From positions 1 to 7,600 of the forward strand of contig JAOUFP010000126.1 of assembly GCA_029858145.1 (NCBI GenBank): a DNA stretch of 7,600 bases, in the 5' to 3' direction. Both the position numbers and the translations under genes were made by a program. Position 1 is the first letter of the stretch; every line of letters begins with the position of its first letter. The stretch comes from Nitrospirota bacterium (lineage in GTDB: Bacteria; Nitrospirota; Thermodesulfovibrionia; Thermodesulfovibrionales; UBA6898). Under the pieces are notes generated by a model. The model was not told the DNA's origin and searched no databases. It saw only the letters and a list, made by a program, of their open reading frames with translations. Positions 1 through 4,726 of the stretch are shown piece by piece.

Positions 1-49
1 GGAGAGCGGTCATTTCTCTTTTGAGTTCCGATTTGCTTTTGTAGTCCAT
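1..49 (-). CDS. yjgA: YjgA/DarP-like (DUF615) ribosome-associated protein, N-terminal fragment
   Basis: Only the first 16 codons lie in the window; the gene runs off the left edge. The visible peptide is MDYKSKSELKREMTAL. The stretch SKSELKRE resembles the start of the conserved region of YjgA (DarP, DUF615), which in E. coli reads SKSEIKRD and belongs to a protein bound to late 50S ribosomal assembly intermediates. The ATG at 47-49 is preceded by GAGG (54-57, minus strand) at 4 bases, which supports a real start. It begins 16 bases after the stop of the preceding small membrane protein gene, so it is probably the third gene of a minus-strand operon. The assignment rests on a short match, so the family call is moderate; that a gene starts here is fairly safe. 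Confidence 0.55.
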   Translation of the reverse strand, partial: MDYKSKSELKREMTAL

Positions 50-65
50 TTTTCCTCGATCATCC

Positions 66-299
66 TTATTTTTCTATTAAATACAAGCCCTTTAATATGA
101 GCAGCAGCCATGGCATCGCATGAAAAAACAGGTCAAACCAGTCAATCAGCCGTACGATTTCGCCCTTTGAGAGCATTTGCAACTTCTCCCATATATGAGG
201 TGGCGAAAACGGAGCGAGCCCGAGTGTAAGGCAGGCGATGAGCAGGACAGACCAGGGCAATTTTGAAAGATATGCTCTCATGTGTCTTCGTGATATCAA
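66..299 (-). CDS. Small two-helix inner membrane protein, function unknown
   Basis: This encodes 77 residues with two hydrophobic segments, about 14-30 (LPWSVLLIACLTLGLAPF) and about 56-75 (FHAMPWLLLILKGLYLI), joined by a charged, tryptophan-containing linker with PPHIWEKLQML. Short proteins of this pattern are known to me from Geobacter-like genomes, where they are sometimes labelled RND transporter although far too small to be one. No function can be read from the sequence. The start is ambiguous. The TTG at 297-299 has AAGGG (306-310, minus strand) 6 bases upstream. The internal ATG at 279-281 gives a 71-residue protein but has no good ribosome site. The gene starts 12 bases after the stop of the cysteine-rich gene and is followed 16 bases later by the next start, so it is the middle gene of an operon. 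Confidence 0.7.
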   Translation of the reverse strand: MISRRHMRAYLSKLPWSVLLIACLTLGLAPFSPPHIWEKLQMLSKGEIVRLIDWFDLFFHAMPWLLLILKGLYLIEK

Positions 300-311
300 T
301 TTTCACCCTTT

Positions 312-800
312 TCAGAATGTCTGCCTGACTCTCTGCATCAAAACTCTTCCTGTTGACATGTTTTTATATTTCAAAATCAAACCCATTGCCTTTGCGGCAG
401 TCTCGCCGGTAATGACACTGCACAGGTCATCCTCTTTGTCATCAAGGGGCCGCTCTTTGCCAGTTAAGACCGCACAGAAACCGCTTCCGTATGTCTGTTC
501 GAACCAGCCAAAAAGCTCCCCTGTTGCTGCCAAAAGTCGTGAGCAGCCGGCACCTGGCTCAGTCCTGCCAAAGGCCAGTCCCAAAGCCATCACGCCGCCG
601 GTTAAGGCACCGCAGATGCTGCCGCATTTCCCGATGCCGCCAGTGAATCCCGATGCCAGTCTCACAATTTCAGCTGGAAGGGGGTTCCCGAGAACAGCGT
701 TGATTGCATAGAGGATCGCTTCGGAACAGGCATATTTATCTTTTGCAAAGAGTCCGAGAGCGCGAACCTTCGCTTCTTTTACTTTCTCCTTATTCTCCAT
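312..800 (-). CDS. C_GCAxxG_C_C family cysteine-rich redox protein
   Basis: This is a 162-residue soluble protein of the C_GCAxxG_C_C family (TIGR01909/PF09719 type), a group of presumed redox or metal-binding proteins common in anaerobes, with no settled biochemical role. The family features are visible: YACSEAIL with Cys25, then GFTGGIGKCG with Cys59, CGALTGG with Cys63, and GLAFGR. Further cysteines are Cys86 (GCSRL), Cys109 (FCAVL) and Cys127 (LCSVI). Together they could hold a disulfide relay or bind a metal cluster. There is no signal peptide or membrane segment, so it is likely cytoplasmic. It starts at ATG 798-800; the ribosome site is weak (GAGTGG close to the start). It is the first gene of a probable minus-strand operon with the small membrane protein and the YjgA-like gene, behind a TATAAT promoter at 825-833. 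Function beyond family membership is unknown. Confidence 0.85.
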   Translation of the reverse strand: MENKEKVKEAKVRALGLFAKDKYACSEAILYAINAVLGNPLPAEIVRLASGFTGGIGKCGSICGALTGGVMALGLAFGRTEPGAGCSRLLAATGELFGWFEQTYGSGFCAVLTGKERPLDDKEDDLCSVITGETAAKAMGLILKYKNMSTGRVLMQRVRQTF

Positions 801-824
801 GACCCACTCGCGAAATGATATGAG

Positions 825-833
825 ATTATATCA
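825..833 (-). promoter_or_regulatory. Extended -10 promoter of the cysteine-rich gene operon
   Basis: Minus strand reads TGATATAAT, a perfect TATAAT with the TGn extension. No good -35 is found 17 bases upstream, as expected for an extended -10 promoter. The predicted transcript start, near 818, gives a leader of about 18 bases. Confidence 0.5.
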
Positions 834-872
834 TATACGATGCAGGAGTTTTCTGATTTGGAAAAGAAATGC

Positions 873-901
873 TTGAAGCGGACATCCGGATTTATCATAA
901 T
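873..901 (+). promoter_or_regulatory. Promoter of the M50-like membrane protein gene
   Basis: TTGAAG (873-878) and CATAAT (896-901) are separated by 17 bases. The expected transcript start, at about 908-910, coincides with the ATG at 910, so the mRNA would have almost no leader. No ribosome-binding site lies before this ATG, which fits. Confidence 0.45.
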
Positions 902-909
902 ACACCCTG

Positions 910-1398
910 ATGAAAATGAAACTTTACTGCAGATCCTTTTTCTTTCTTTTCGGAACTTTTCTGCATGAGCTGAGCCATTTTGCGGCCGCCCTGCTGGTCG
1001 GCAGGCCAGAGGGGTTTTCGCTAGTGCCAAAAATTGAAGGGAAAACTTTTGTTTTCGGGAAAGTAAAGGCAAGGGTCAGGTATAAGGTGTTGAGTGTTTT
1101 CATCGCGGCGGCTCCGATCGTATGGTGGGTTTTTCTCTTTTTTATGGGCAAGCATTTTCTGTTCCTTTATCACGCAACTGACATGCAGGGGCTCAACTTC
1201 AAAATACTTCTTCCCAAACTGGAAAACTGCTGTTTCCGGGGCATCTTTTTTTTGTGGGTTTCTTTTCAGTTGCTCTGGGCAGGAAGGATGTCGATACAGG
1301 ATATCAGGACATGCCTCAGCGGCATTCTTTCTCCTTCAGGTCTGATGCTGATCCTGCCGGCGGTACTTCTATGGCAATTCATCAGGCAGTTCAGCTGA
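910..1398 (+). CDS. Integral membrane zinc metalloprotease-like protein (M50-like, HELSH)
   Basis: This encodes 162 residues with several hydrophobic segments (about 9-31, 60-80, 82-90, 110-125 and 142-160). The first carries H19-E-L-S-H23, a match to the HExxH zinc site of membrane-embedded M50 (site-2 protease) peptidases. A later S128-I-Q-D131 may supply the third metal ligand, as I recall from short M50-like proteins with an S-x-x-D motif in a downstream helix. The usual M50 NxxPxxxxDG motif is absent, so it belongs to a divergent short group or is not a peptidase. Its substrate is unknown. The start could be ATG 910 or the second ATG at 916; neither has a ribosome-binding site, and a promoter lies immediately upstream. 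It ends 9 bases from the convergent cytochrome gene. The gene itself is well supported; proteolytic activity is inferred. Confidence 0.75.
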   Translation: MKMKLYCRSFFFLFGTFLHELSHFAAALLVGRPEGFSLVPKIEGKTFVFGKVKARVRYKVLSVFIAAAPIVWWVFLFFMGKHFLFLYHATDMQGLNFKILLPKLENCCFRGIFFLWVSFQLLWAGRMSIQDIRTCLSGILSPSGLMLILPAVLLWQFIRQFS

Positions 1399-1407
1399 AA
1401 ACACGTT

Positions 1408-1623
1408 TTATTTATGGCATTTCAGACATTCGAATTTCGGAGGATGTGAAGGCTTCTGCGGAAAGTTTTTCCCGGGGCCATGGCATGCAAAACAGACTGC
1501 GGTGTCAGTCATCGTCGCATGCACTTCATCCCGCGGCAGCGGCGGATATTTTTCTGCTGAAAGGGAAAAGAGAAGCCCAAGGACTGCAAGTGAAAAAATG
1601 ACAAATCCAAGCGTGTTTTTCAT
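1408..1623 (-). CDS. Small membrane-anchored or exported dihaem cytochrome c
   Basis: This 71-residue protein has an N-terminal hydrophobic segment (about residues 4-22), which is a signal peptide or uncleaved anchor. A 48-residue periplasmic part follows with two haem c motifs: C44-F-A-C-H48 and C66-L-K-C-H70. The extra histidines H35 and H60 are candidate distal ligands, making bis-histidine haems plausible. The second haem motif ends one residue before the C-terminus. Such minimal cytochromes are probably electron shuttles or partners of a larger quinol-oxidising or respiratory complex, but no partner gene is in this window. It starts at ATG 1621-1623. The only upstream purine tract is GGGGG touching the ATG, and an extended -10 places the transcript start on the ATG itself. 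It converges with the M50-like gene, leaving 9 bases between stops. Confidence 0.85.
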   Translation of the reverse strand: MKNTLGFVIFSLAVLGLLFSLSAEKYPPLPRDEVHATMTDTAVCFACHGPGKNFPQKPSHPPKFECLKCHK

Positions 1624-1629
1624 CCCCCA

Positions 1630-1638
1630 ATTGTATCA
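1630..1638 (-). promoter_or_regulatory. Extended -10 promoter of the dihaem cytochrome gene
   Basis: Minus strand reads TGATACAAT (TGn plus a 5/6 match to TATAAT). There is no clear -35. Normal spacing puts +1 at base 1623, the A of the ATG, which implies a leaderless mRNA. Confidence 0.45.
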
Positions 1639-1712
1639 TGGTGCGGGCCGGCGAATAAAACATTTCTTGACCGAAACTCCGTCGGCATGGCCTAAAGGGG
1701 AGAAGGCGGAAA

Positions 1713-1737
1713 GCAGAAAATGCCTTCTGCGATTTTT
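1713..1737 (+). terminator. Candidate intrinsic terminator (plus strand)
   Basis: GCAGAA (1713-1718) pairs with TTCTGC (1725-1730) around a 6-base loop, followed by GA and TTTTT (1733-1737). The only plus-strand gene upstream is the M50-like gene ending at 1398, so a transcript ending here would run antisense through the whole cytochrome gene. The short stem makes it only moderately convincing. Confidence 0.35.
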
Positions 1738-1773
1738 CTCGCCGCCGGGGTTTTCCCGTTGCGCATTTTCTGC
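1713..1773. repeat. 11-bp perfect inverted repeat in the SWIB-cytochrome spacer
   Basis: GCAGAAAATGC (1713-1723) and its exact reverse complement GCATTTTCTGC (1763-1773) are separated by 39 bases. It overlaps the smaller hairpin at 1713-1730 and an alternative AGAAGGC/GCCTTCT pairing (1701-1707 with 1722-1728), so these folds exclude each other. The rest of the 1624-1850 spacer holds only the cytochrome promoter and the hairpin at 1824-1849; I see no gene in it. Confidence 0.5.
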
Positions 1774-1823
1774 ATTCCCTGTGGCTGTCCTTCGGGTTTC
1801 GTTTGTTCTGCCCGGTCCGCCGT

Positions 1824-1849
1824 AAACTGCGACTGAGGCGCGGCAGTTT
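1824..1849 (-). terminator. Hairpin downstream of the SWIB gene, possible terminator
   Basis: AAACTGC (1824-1830) and GCAGTTT (1843-1849) form a 7-bp stem with a 12-base loop, immediately after the SWIB stop. There is no proper T-run after it on the minus strand, so it may act as a 3' stabiliser or a weak terminator. Confidence 0.35.
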
Positions 1850-1850
1850 C

Positions 1851-2297
1851 TCAGCTGAGATGTTTGTTGACGAGTTTCGTCATTTCAAACATGGAAACCT
1901 TGTTCTTTCCGCCGAAAACCTTCTGCAAGTGTTCGTCGGCATTGATTTCCCTTTTGTTCTTGGCGTCCTGAAGCTTGTTCTTCTTGATGTAATCCCATAT
2001 TTTCCTGGTCACCTCAGTCCTCGGCATAGGCTTGCTTCCGACCACTTTCGCGAGGTCCTCGCTTATCTGCATAGGCTTCATAAATACCGGATTTGGAGCT
2101 CTCTTGACCTTTGTTGCGACCGTTTTCTTTAAGGCCTTAACTTTTGTGGCAACTTTTTTTGCGACCTTTTTCTCGGCAGTCTTTGCCTTTGCGCCGACCT
2201 TCCCGGCTGCCTTCTGTTCAGCAGCCTTTGTTTTTTTAACTACCTTTTTCCCTGCAACTTTTGCTGAGGTCTTTTTTGCAACCGCCTTTTTGGCCAT
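1851..2297 (-). CDS. SWIB/MDM2-domain protein with histone H1-like Lys/Ala-rich tail
   Basis: This encodes 148 residues in two parts. Residues 1-66 are almost only Lys, Ala, Val and Thr in an irregular KKxxAKK pattern, like the DNA-compacting tails of histone H1-like bacterial proteins. Residues 68-147 form a SWIB domain (PF02201): PNPVFMKPMQIS, then DLAKVVG, the P-R-T-E-V-T-R-K-IWDYIKKNKLQD core, KREINADEHLQKVFG and the terminal MTKLVNKHL. SWIB domains are typical of eukaryotic chromatin remodellers; stand-alone bacterial forms are known, including chlamydial ones. A nucleoid-associated role is inferred: the tail binds DNA and the SWIB domain binds a protein partner. The start is ATG 2295-2297, with AAGGAGG (2304-2310) 6 bases upstream; a longer reading frame begins upstream of that site and is not used. 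It is probably monocistronic, with its own promoter at 2361-2389. Confidence 0.9.
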   Translation of the reverse strand: MAKKAVAKKTSAKVAGKKVVKKTKAAEQKAAGKVGAKAKTAEKKVAKKVATKVKALKKTVATKVKRAPNPVFMKPMQISEDLAKVVGSKPMPRTEVTRKIWDYIKKNKLQDAKNKREINADEHLQKVFGGKNKVSMFEMTKLVNKHLS

Positions 2298-2303
2298 CTG
2301 TCC

Positions 2304-2310
2304 CCTCCTT
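2304..2310 (-). promoter_or_regulatory. Ribosome-binding site fixing the SWIB start
   Basis: Minus strand reads AAGGAGG, 6 bases before ATG 2295-2297. It decides for this ATG over an in-frame alternative start 27 bases further upstream. Confidence 0.8.
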
Positions 2311-2360
2311 GGTTTCGTAAGCACCCTTATGATGCTGTAAATATGCGGTGAATCTGAAAA

Positions 2361-2389
2361 ATCCTATCAAAGACCGAGAACGTTGTCAA
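2361..2389 (-). promoter_or_regulatory. Sigma-70-type promoter of the SWIB gene
   Basis: The minus strand has a perfect -35 TTGACA (2384-2389), a 17-base spacer, and -10 TAGGAT (2361-2366) preceded by TGA, giving the extended form TGATAGGAT. Predicted +1 is near 2354, for a leader of about 57 bases. This is the best full promoter in the window and fits an abundant DNA-binding protein. Confidence 0.7.
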
Positions 2390-2469
2390 TAAGCTTTCAT
2401 CCGCAAAATGAAAAAAAGTGCTCTCCCCGATCTCATTCATATTTTGCATGAATAATGCATGTGAGGCGG

Positions 2470-2484
2470 TACAATATATATAAT
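2470..2484 (+). promoter_or_regulatory. Possible -10 region for the 2501-4044 operon
   Basis: TACAAT (2470-2475) and TATAAT (2479-2484) both lie just upstream of the GTG start at 2501. Neither has a convincing -35 at 16-18 bases. TTGCAT (2444-2449) is 20 bases from TACAAT. A small inverted repeat, TGCAT (2445-2449) with ATGCA (2455-2459), lies just upstream and could be an operator. With TACAAT the start would be near 2482, keeping the ribosome site in the mRNA. Confidence 0.3.
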
Positions 2485-2488
2485 GCAG

Positions 2489-2494
2489 AGGAGG
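2489..2494 (+). promoter_or_regulatory. Ribosome-binding site selecting GTG 2501
   Basis: AGGAGG lies 6 bases before GTG 2501-2503. It is downstream of the earlier in-frame ATG at 2483, which overlaps a TATAAT and has no site of its own. GTG 2501 is therefore the likely start. Confidence 0.75.
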
Positions 2495-2500
2495 AATCGC

Positions 2501-3133
2501 GTGGTCGAATTAGGAAGGCTGGAGAAACCCCTTCTCGATGACTTTGCCGGAAAGAGAAAGATCTATGCAGTCAGCAGCGTTTATCTGCCTGAAAATCCGG
2601 ATGACGAGTATAAAACCCTCTTCCACAAGTATTGGGATGAGGTAATTGCTCAGATAGAAAAAATCGAGGCGGCAGGGAAGATAAGGAAGATATTCTGTGA
2701 ACATATTGTTTCCGCTGAAGAGGACTCGCTCGATGCCTTTGCCCGGGTGAATGAACGCGCCGCGCAGCTCATAAGAAAGAAGATGGAGGAAGGAGTGGCT
2801 CTTCTGCCTCTCGAAACAGAGGAGATTTACGGGCCCTTGCTCGACTGGAGGAATTGTCTCCAGGTCGTCGGGACCAGGAAGGTGTTCGAACAGGTCTTCG
2901 ATTTTTATACGGAGCTTTTAACCCTGCGGTTTCAAAATATCATTGACGTGCTTGAGAAAAACCTTGCCGACAACGAAGCGGGTCTTCTTATCCTCGGGGA
3001 AGAGGACAGATTGAGACTCCGGTTTCCGGACGATATCGAGGTCTTTTTCGTGAGGCCGCCGTCCTATGACGACATTGTGAAATGGACCAGGGGAGAAATG
3101 CGGGCCCGGAAAGACAAAGAGGAGGACGGGTGA
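2501..3133 (+). CDS. Conserved-looking cytoplasmic protein of unknown function, coupled to asparaginase
   Basis: This encodes 210 residues from GTG 2501, chosen for the AGGAGG at 2489-2494. I do not recognise the family. It is charged and soluble, with no signal peptide or membrane segment. Residues about 31-105 look mainly helical (KYWDEVIAQIEKIEAAGK, then RVNERAAQLIRKKMEEG). Residues 127-157 look like a long helix. The C-terminal 40 residues alternate strand-like and turn segments: AGLLILGEEDRL, then FPDDIEVFFVRPPSYDDI, where the DIEVFxVxPPxYDDI pattern looks like a conserved core rather than random sequence. Cysteines C66 and C119 are isolated. The last four bases overlap the start of the isoaspartyl peptidase gene (GTGA, 3130-3133), so the two are translationally coupled and may work together. 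That coding is real is clear; function is unknown. Confidence 0.85.
   Translation: MVELGRLEKPLLDDFAGKRKIYAVSSVYLPENPDDEYKTLFHKYWDEVIAQIEKIEAAGKIRKIFCEHIVSAEEDSLDAFARVNERAAQLIRKKMEEGVALLPLETEEIYGPLLDWRNCLQVVGTRKVFEQVFDFYTELLTLRFQNIIDVLEKNLADNEAGLLILGEEDRLRLRFPDDIEVFFVRPPSYDDIVKWTRGEMRARKDKEEDG
3120..3125 (+). promoter_or_regulatory. Ribosome-binding site for asparaginase start GTG 3130
   Basis: AGGAGG ends 4 bases before GTG 3130-3132. It supports this start over the in-frame ATG at 3082, which would add 16 residues unlike the family N-terminus. Confidence 0.7.
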
Positions 3134-4044
3134 TAGACTTCGGCGTGGTAGTCCACGGCGGCGCGGGGACGCCCGAAGAATACGCTGACGGATGCAGGAC
3201 CGCCTGCGAAGCGGCGTTTCGTATGCTCGAAAACGGAACGGACTCCCTGGATGCGGCGGTGGAGGCTGCCCGCCTTCTTGAAGATGATGAGAGATTTAAC
3301 GCCGGAAGCGGCTCTGCGCTCAGGATTGACGGAAAGACCGTCGAGATGGATGCTGCGGTGATGGATTCCGGCGGACATATCGGGATCGTCATCAACATAA
3401 GGAACCAGAAGAACCCGGTCCTTGTCGCACGCGCCGTGATCGATACGCCACACATTGCCCTTGCGGGGAGAGGGGCCGAGGAGTTTGCCGCAAGGGCAGG
3501 ATTTGGGCCGTATCGCCATGTTTCTGAACAGAGCCTGAAGAGATATGAAAAGATGATGGGGCTTGTCAGGGAAGGAAAGGCGGCTCAGGTCAATCCTCTC
3601 TGGAAAGAGGTCGACAGCGCATTCGTGAGGAGATTCTCCTGCGATACTGTCGGGGTCGTAACCCTGGACAGAAGAGGCGTTTTTGCGGTCGCGACATCAA
3701 CCGGAGGCGCCATGCCGATGCTGGTCGGCCGGGTTGGCGATACGCCGATGCCCGGCTGCGGTTTTTACGCGGGGGCTTCGGGTGCCGTTGCAGCGACCGG
3801 CATCGGGGAAGAGATCGTCAGGCACATGCTCTCCAGAACGGTGTATGACCGGATCCATCAGGGGATGGATCTGCAAAGGGCCTGCGAAGAAAATATCTCG
3901 CTCTTCCCCCGCGATATCACGGCAGGAATCATTGGGATATCGAGGAACGGCTACGGCATCTTTGCGAACGCGACTATGGCGCACTTTGCCATGGTAAGCG
4001 GATCTGACTGGCGGGGCGGGATGCTGCCTGGCCACGAAGAATAA
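3130..4044 (+). CDS. Isoaspartyl peptidase / plant-type L-asparaginase (Ntn-hydrolase, family T2)
   Basis: This 304-residue protein (E. coli IaaA is 321) is made as a precursor and should cut itself before a threonine that becomes the catalytic N-terminus. It hydrolyses isoaspartyl dipeptides and/or asparagine in the cytoplasm. Family motifs are in order: VVHGGAG (7-13) at the first strand, DAAVEA (41-46), FNAGSGSAL (56-64), the self-cleavage site with D172 and nucleophile T173 in CDTVGVV, STGG with T191, the substrate-binding loop R201-x-x-D204 with PGCGFYA, and TGIGE with T223-G224. The site usually reads HGTVG; here it is CDTVG, but the threonine is kept. GTG 3130 places MIDFGVVVHGGAG at the start, as in homologues. 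It overlaps the preceding gene by 4 bases. All catalytic residues I can check are present. Confidence 0.93.
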   Translation: MIDFGVVVHGGAGTPEEYADGCRTACEAAFRMLENGTDSLDAAVEAARLLEDDERFNAGSGSALRIDGKTVEMDAAVMDSGGHIGIVINIRNQKNPVLVARAVIDTPHIALAGRGAEEFAARAGFGPYRHVSEQSLKRYEKMMGLVREGKAAQVNPLWKEVDSAFVRRFSCDTVGVVTLDRRGVFAVATSTGGAMPMLVGRVGDTPMPGCGFYAGASGAVAATGIGEEIVRHMLSRTVYDRIHQGMDLQRACEENISLFPRDITAGIIGISRNGYGIFANATMAHFAMVSGSDWRGGMLPGHEE

Positions 4045-4065
4045 GCAGCCATCGATTTCTTTCTG

Positions 4066-4074
4066 TGATATCAT
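4066..4074 (+). promoter_or_regulatory. Possible extended -10 for the membrane protein gene at 4111
   Basis: TGATATCAT (TGn plus TATCAT) would place +1 near 4081, leaving a 30-base leader. There is no -35 at 17 bases. The sequence is nearly its own reverse complement, so direction is not certain; the downstream gene could instead be read through from the asparaginase operon. Confidence 0.3.
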
Positions 4075-4110
4075 GGGGCTATATCTGCTGCATGAAGAAA
4101 GGATGATGCG

Positions 4111-4524
4111 ATGAGAAACTTGCTGAGGAGTGTGTCGCTGGTTTTTTCAGCGGGCTGTTTTGGGGGACTCGCCAACAGTCTGACACTCTGGCTGTTGGGA
4201 GTGTCGGGAGTAACAGAAGCCTTTCAGGTAAAGCTCGCGCCTGTCCTTACCGCGCCCTGGCTTTATCCGCGGATCGTTTGGGGAGGGATGTGGGGTTTTT
4301 TATTTCTTCTGCCGGTCCTTAAAAAAACCACTCTTTTGCGCGGACTCCTCTTCAGTCTCTGCCCGACAGTTGTCCAGCTCTTCGTCATATTTCCCCTGAA
4401 GGCGAAGAAGGGTATTATGGGATTTGAACTGGGCAATCTGACTCCTGCCTTTGTTGTTGTCCTGAACGCAGTATGGGGGGTCTTCGCGGCGTACTGGCTG
4501 AAATATTCCGGCGAGCACAGATGA
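4111..4524 (+). CDS. Four-helix integral membrane protein, function unknown
   Basis: This encodes 137 residues with four hydrophobic segments: about 7-30 (SLVFSAGCFGGLANSLTLWLLG), 53-69 (IVWGGMWGFLFLLPVL), 75-95 (LLRGLLFSLCPTVVQLFVIF) and 112-130 (TPAFVVVLNAVWGVFAAYWL). Short basic loops (KKTT, KAKKG) follow the positive-inside pattern. I do not recognise a named family, and no enzymatic motif is visible. ATG 4111 is supported by AAAGGA (4098-4103), 7 bases upstream. It lies 66 bases after the asparaginase stop on the same strand, so it may be part of that operon or be driven from the possible -10 at 4066. It ends before a strong hairpin at 4542. The coding call is good; the role is open. Confidence 0.8.
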   Translation: MRNLLRSVSLVFSAGCFGGLANSLTLWLLGVSGVTEAFQVKLAPVLTAPWLYPRIVWGGMWGFLFLLPVLKKTTLLRGLLFSLCPTVVQLFVIFPLKAKKGIMGFELGNLTPAFVVVLNAVWGVFAAYWLKYSGEHR

Positions 4525-4541
4525 GATGTCCGGGTGTCCTG

Positions 4542-4564
4542 CGGGGGAATGTATCTTTCCCCCG
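4542..4564 (+). terminator. Strong hairpin after the membrane protein gene
   Basis: CGGGGGAA (4542-4549) pairs perfectly with TTCCCCCG (4557-4564) around the 7-base loop TGTATCT, starting 17 bases after the stop. No T-run follows (GCTAAGATAG), so it is a U-tract-less terminator or a 3'-end stabiliser. It separates the 2501-4524 group from the PhoH gene. Confidence 0.5.
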
Positions 4565-4609
4565 GCTAAGATAGAGAGTGGTCCCGGGCAGCCGCTGGAA
4601 AGGAAACTC

Positions 4610-4639
4610 TTGTAATTATATCTTCCTTCCTGTTATCTT
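4610..4639 (+). promoter_or_regulatory. Candidate promoter of the PIN-PhoH gene
   Basis: TTGTAA (4610-4615) and TATCTT (4634-4639), with TG at 4631-4632, are spaced by 18 bases. Predicted +1 is near 4646, giving a leader of about 80 bases. The leader holds three GCCCG-type repeats (4671, 4680 and 4690). Confidence 0.4.
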
Positions 4640-4670
4640 TCATTAATGTGTACAAAAAAAGATTTCCATT

Positions 4671-4695
4671 GCCCGTAATGCCCGTCTAAGCCCGG
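4671..4695 (+). repeat. Three short direct repeats in the PhoH leader
   Basis: GCCCGT (4671-4676), GCCCGT (4680-4685) and GCCCGG (4690-4695) are spaced 9 and 10 bases apart, roughly one helical turn. They lie 16-55 bases before the ribosome-binding site. They may be a protein site in DNA or RNA, or chance. Confidence 0.3.
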
Positions 4696-4726
4696 CATGT
4701 GAACTACCCGAAGGAGACTACAGCGA

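Noticed and set aside
238..711. 157-codon plus-strand frame across the cysteine-rich gene
   Set aside because: It runs antisense to a recognised family gene, its protein is Pro/Ser-rich without motifs, and it has no upstream ribosome site.
2032..2340. Plus-strand frame of about 100 hydrophobic residues opposite the SWIB gene
   Set aside because: It mirrors the AAG/GCC-rich Lys/Ala tail on the other strand, which reads as Phe/Leu/Ala in reverse. There is no ribosome-binding site, and the SWIB gene is clearly real.
2988..3519. Long minus-strand frames opposite the asparaginase
   Set aside because: They are antisense to the T2 hydrolase with all motifs in place and have low-complexity Ser/Arg composition typical of shadow frames.
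4525..4726. Riboswitch in the PhoH leader
   Set aside because: I looked for conserved cores such as those of c-di-GMP and purine riboswitches and saw none; only a simple hairpin and short repeats are present.
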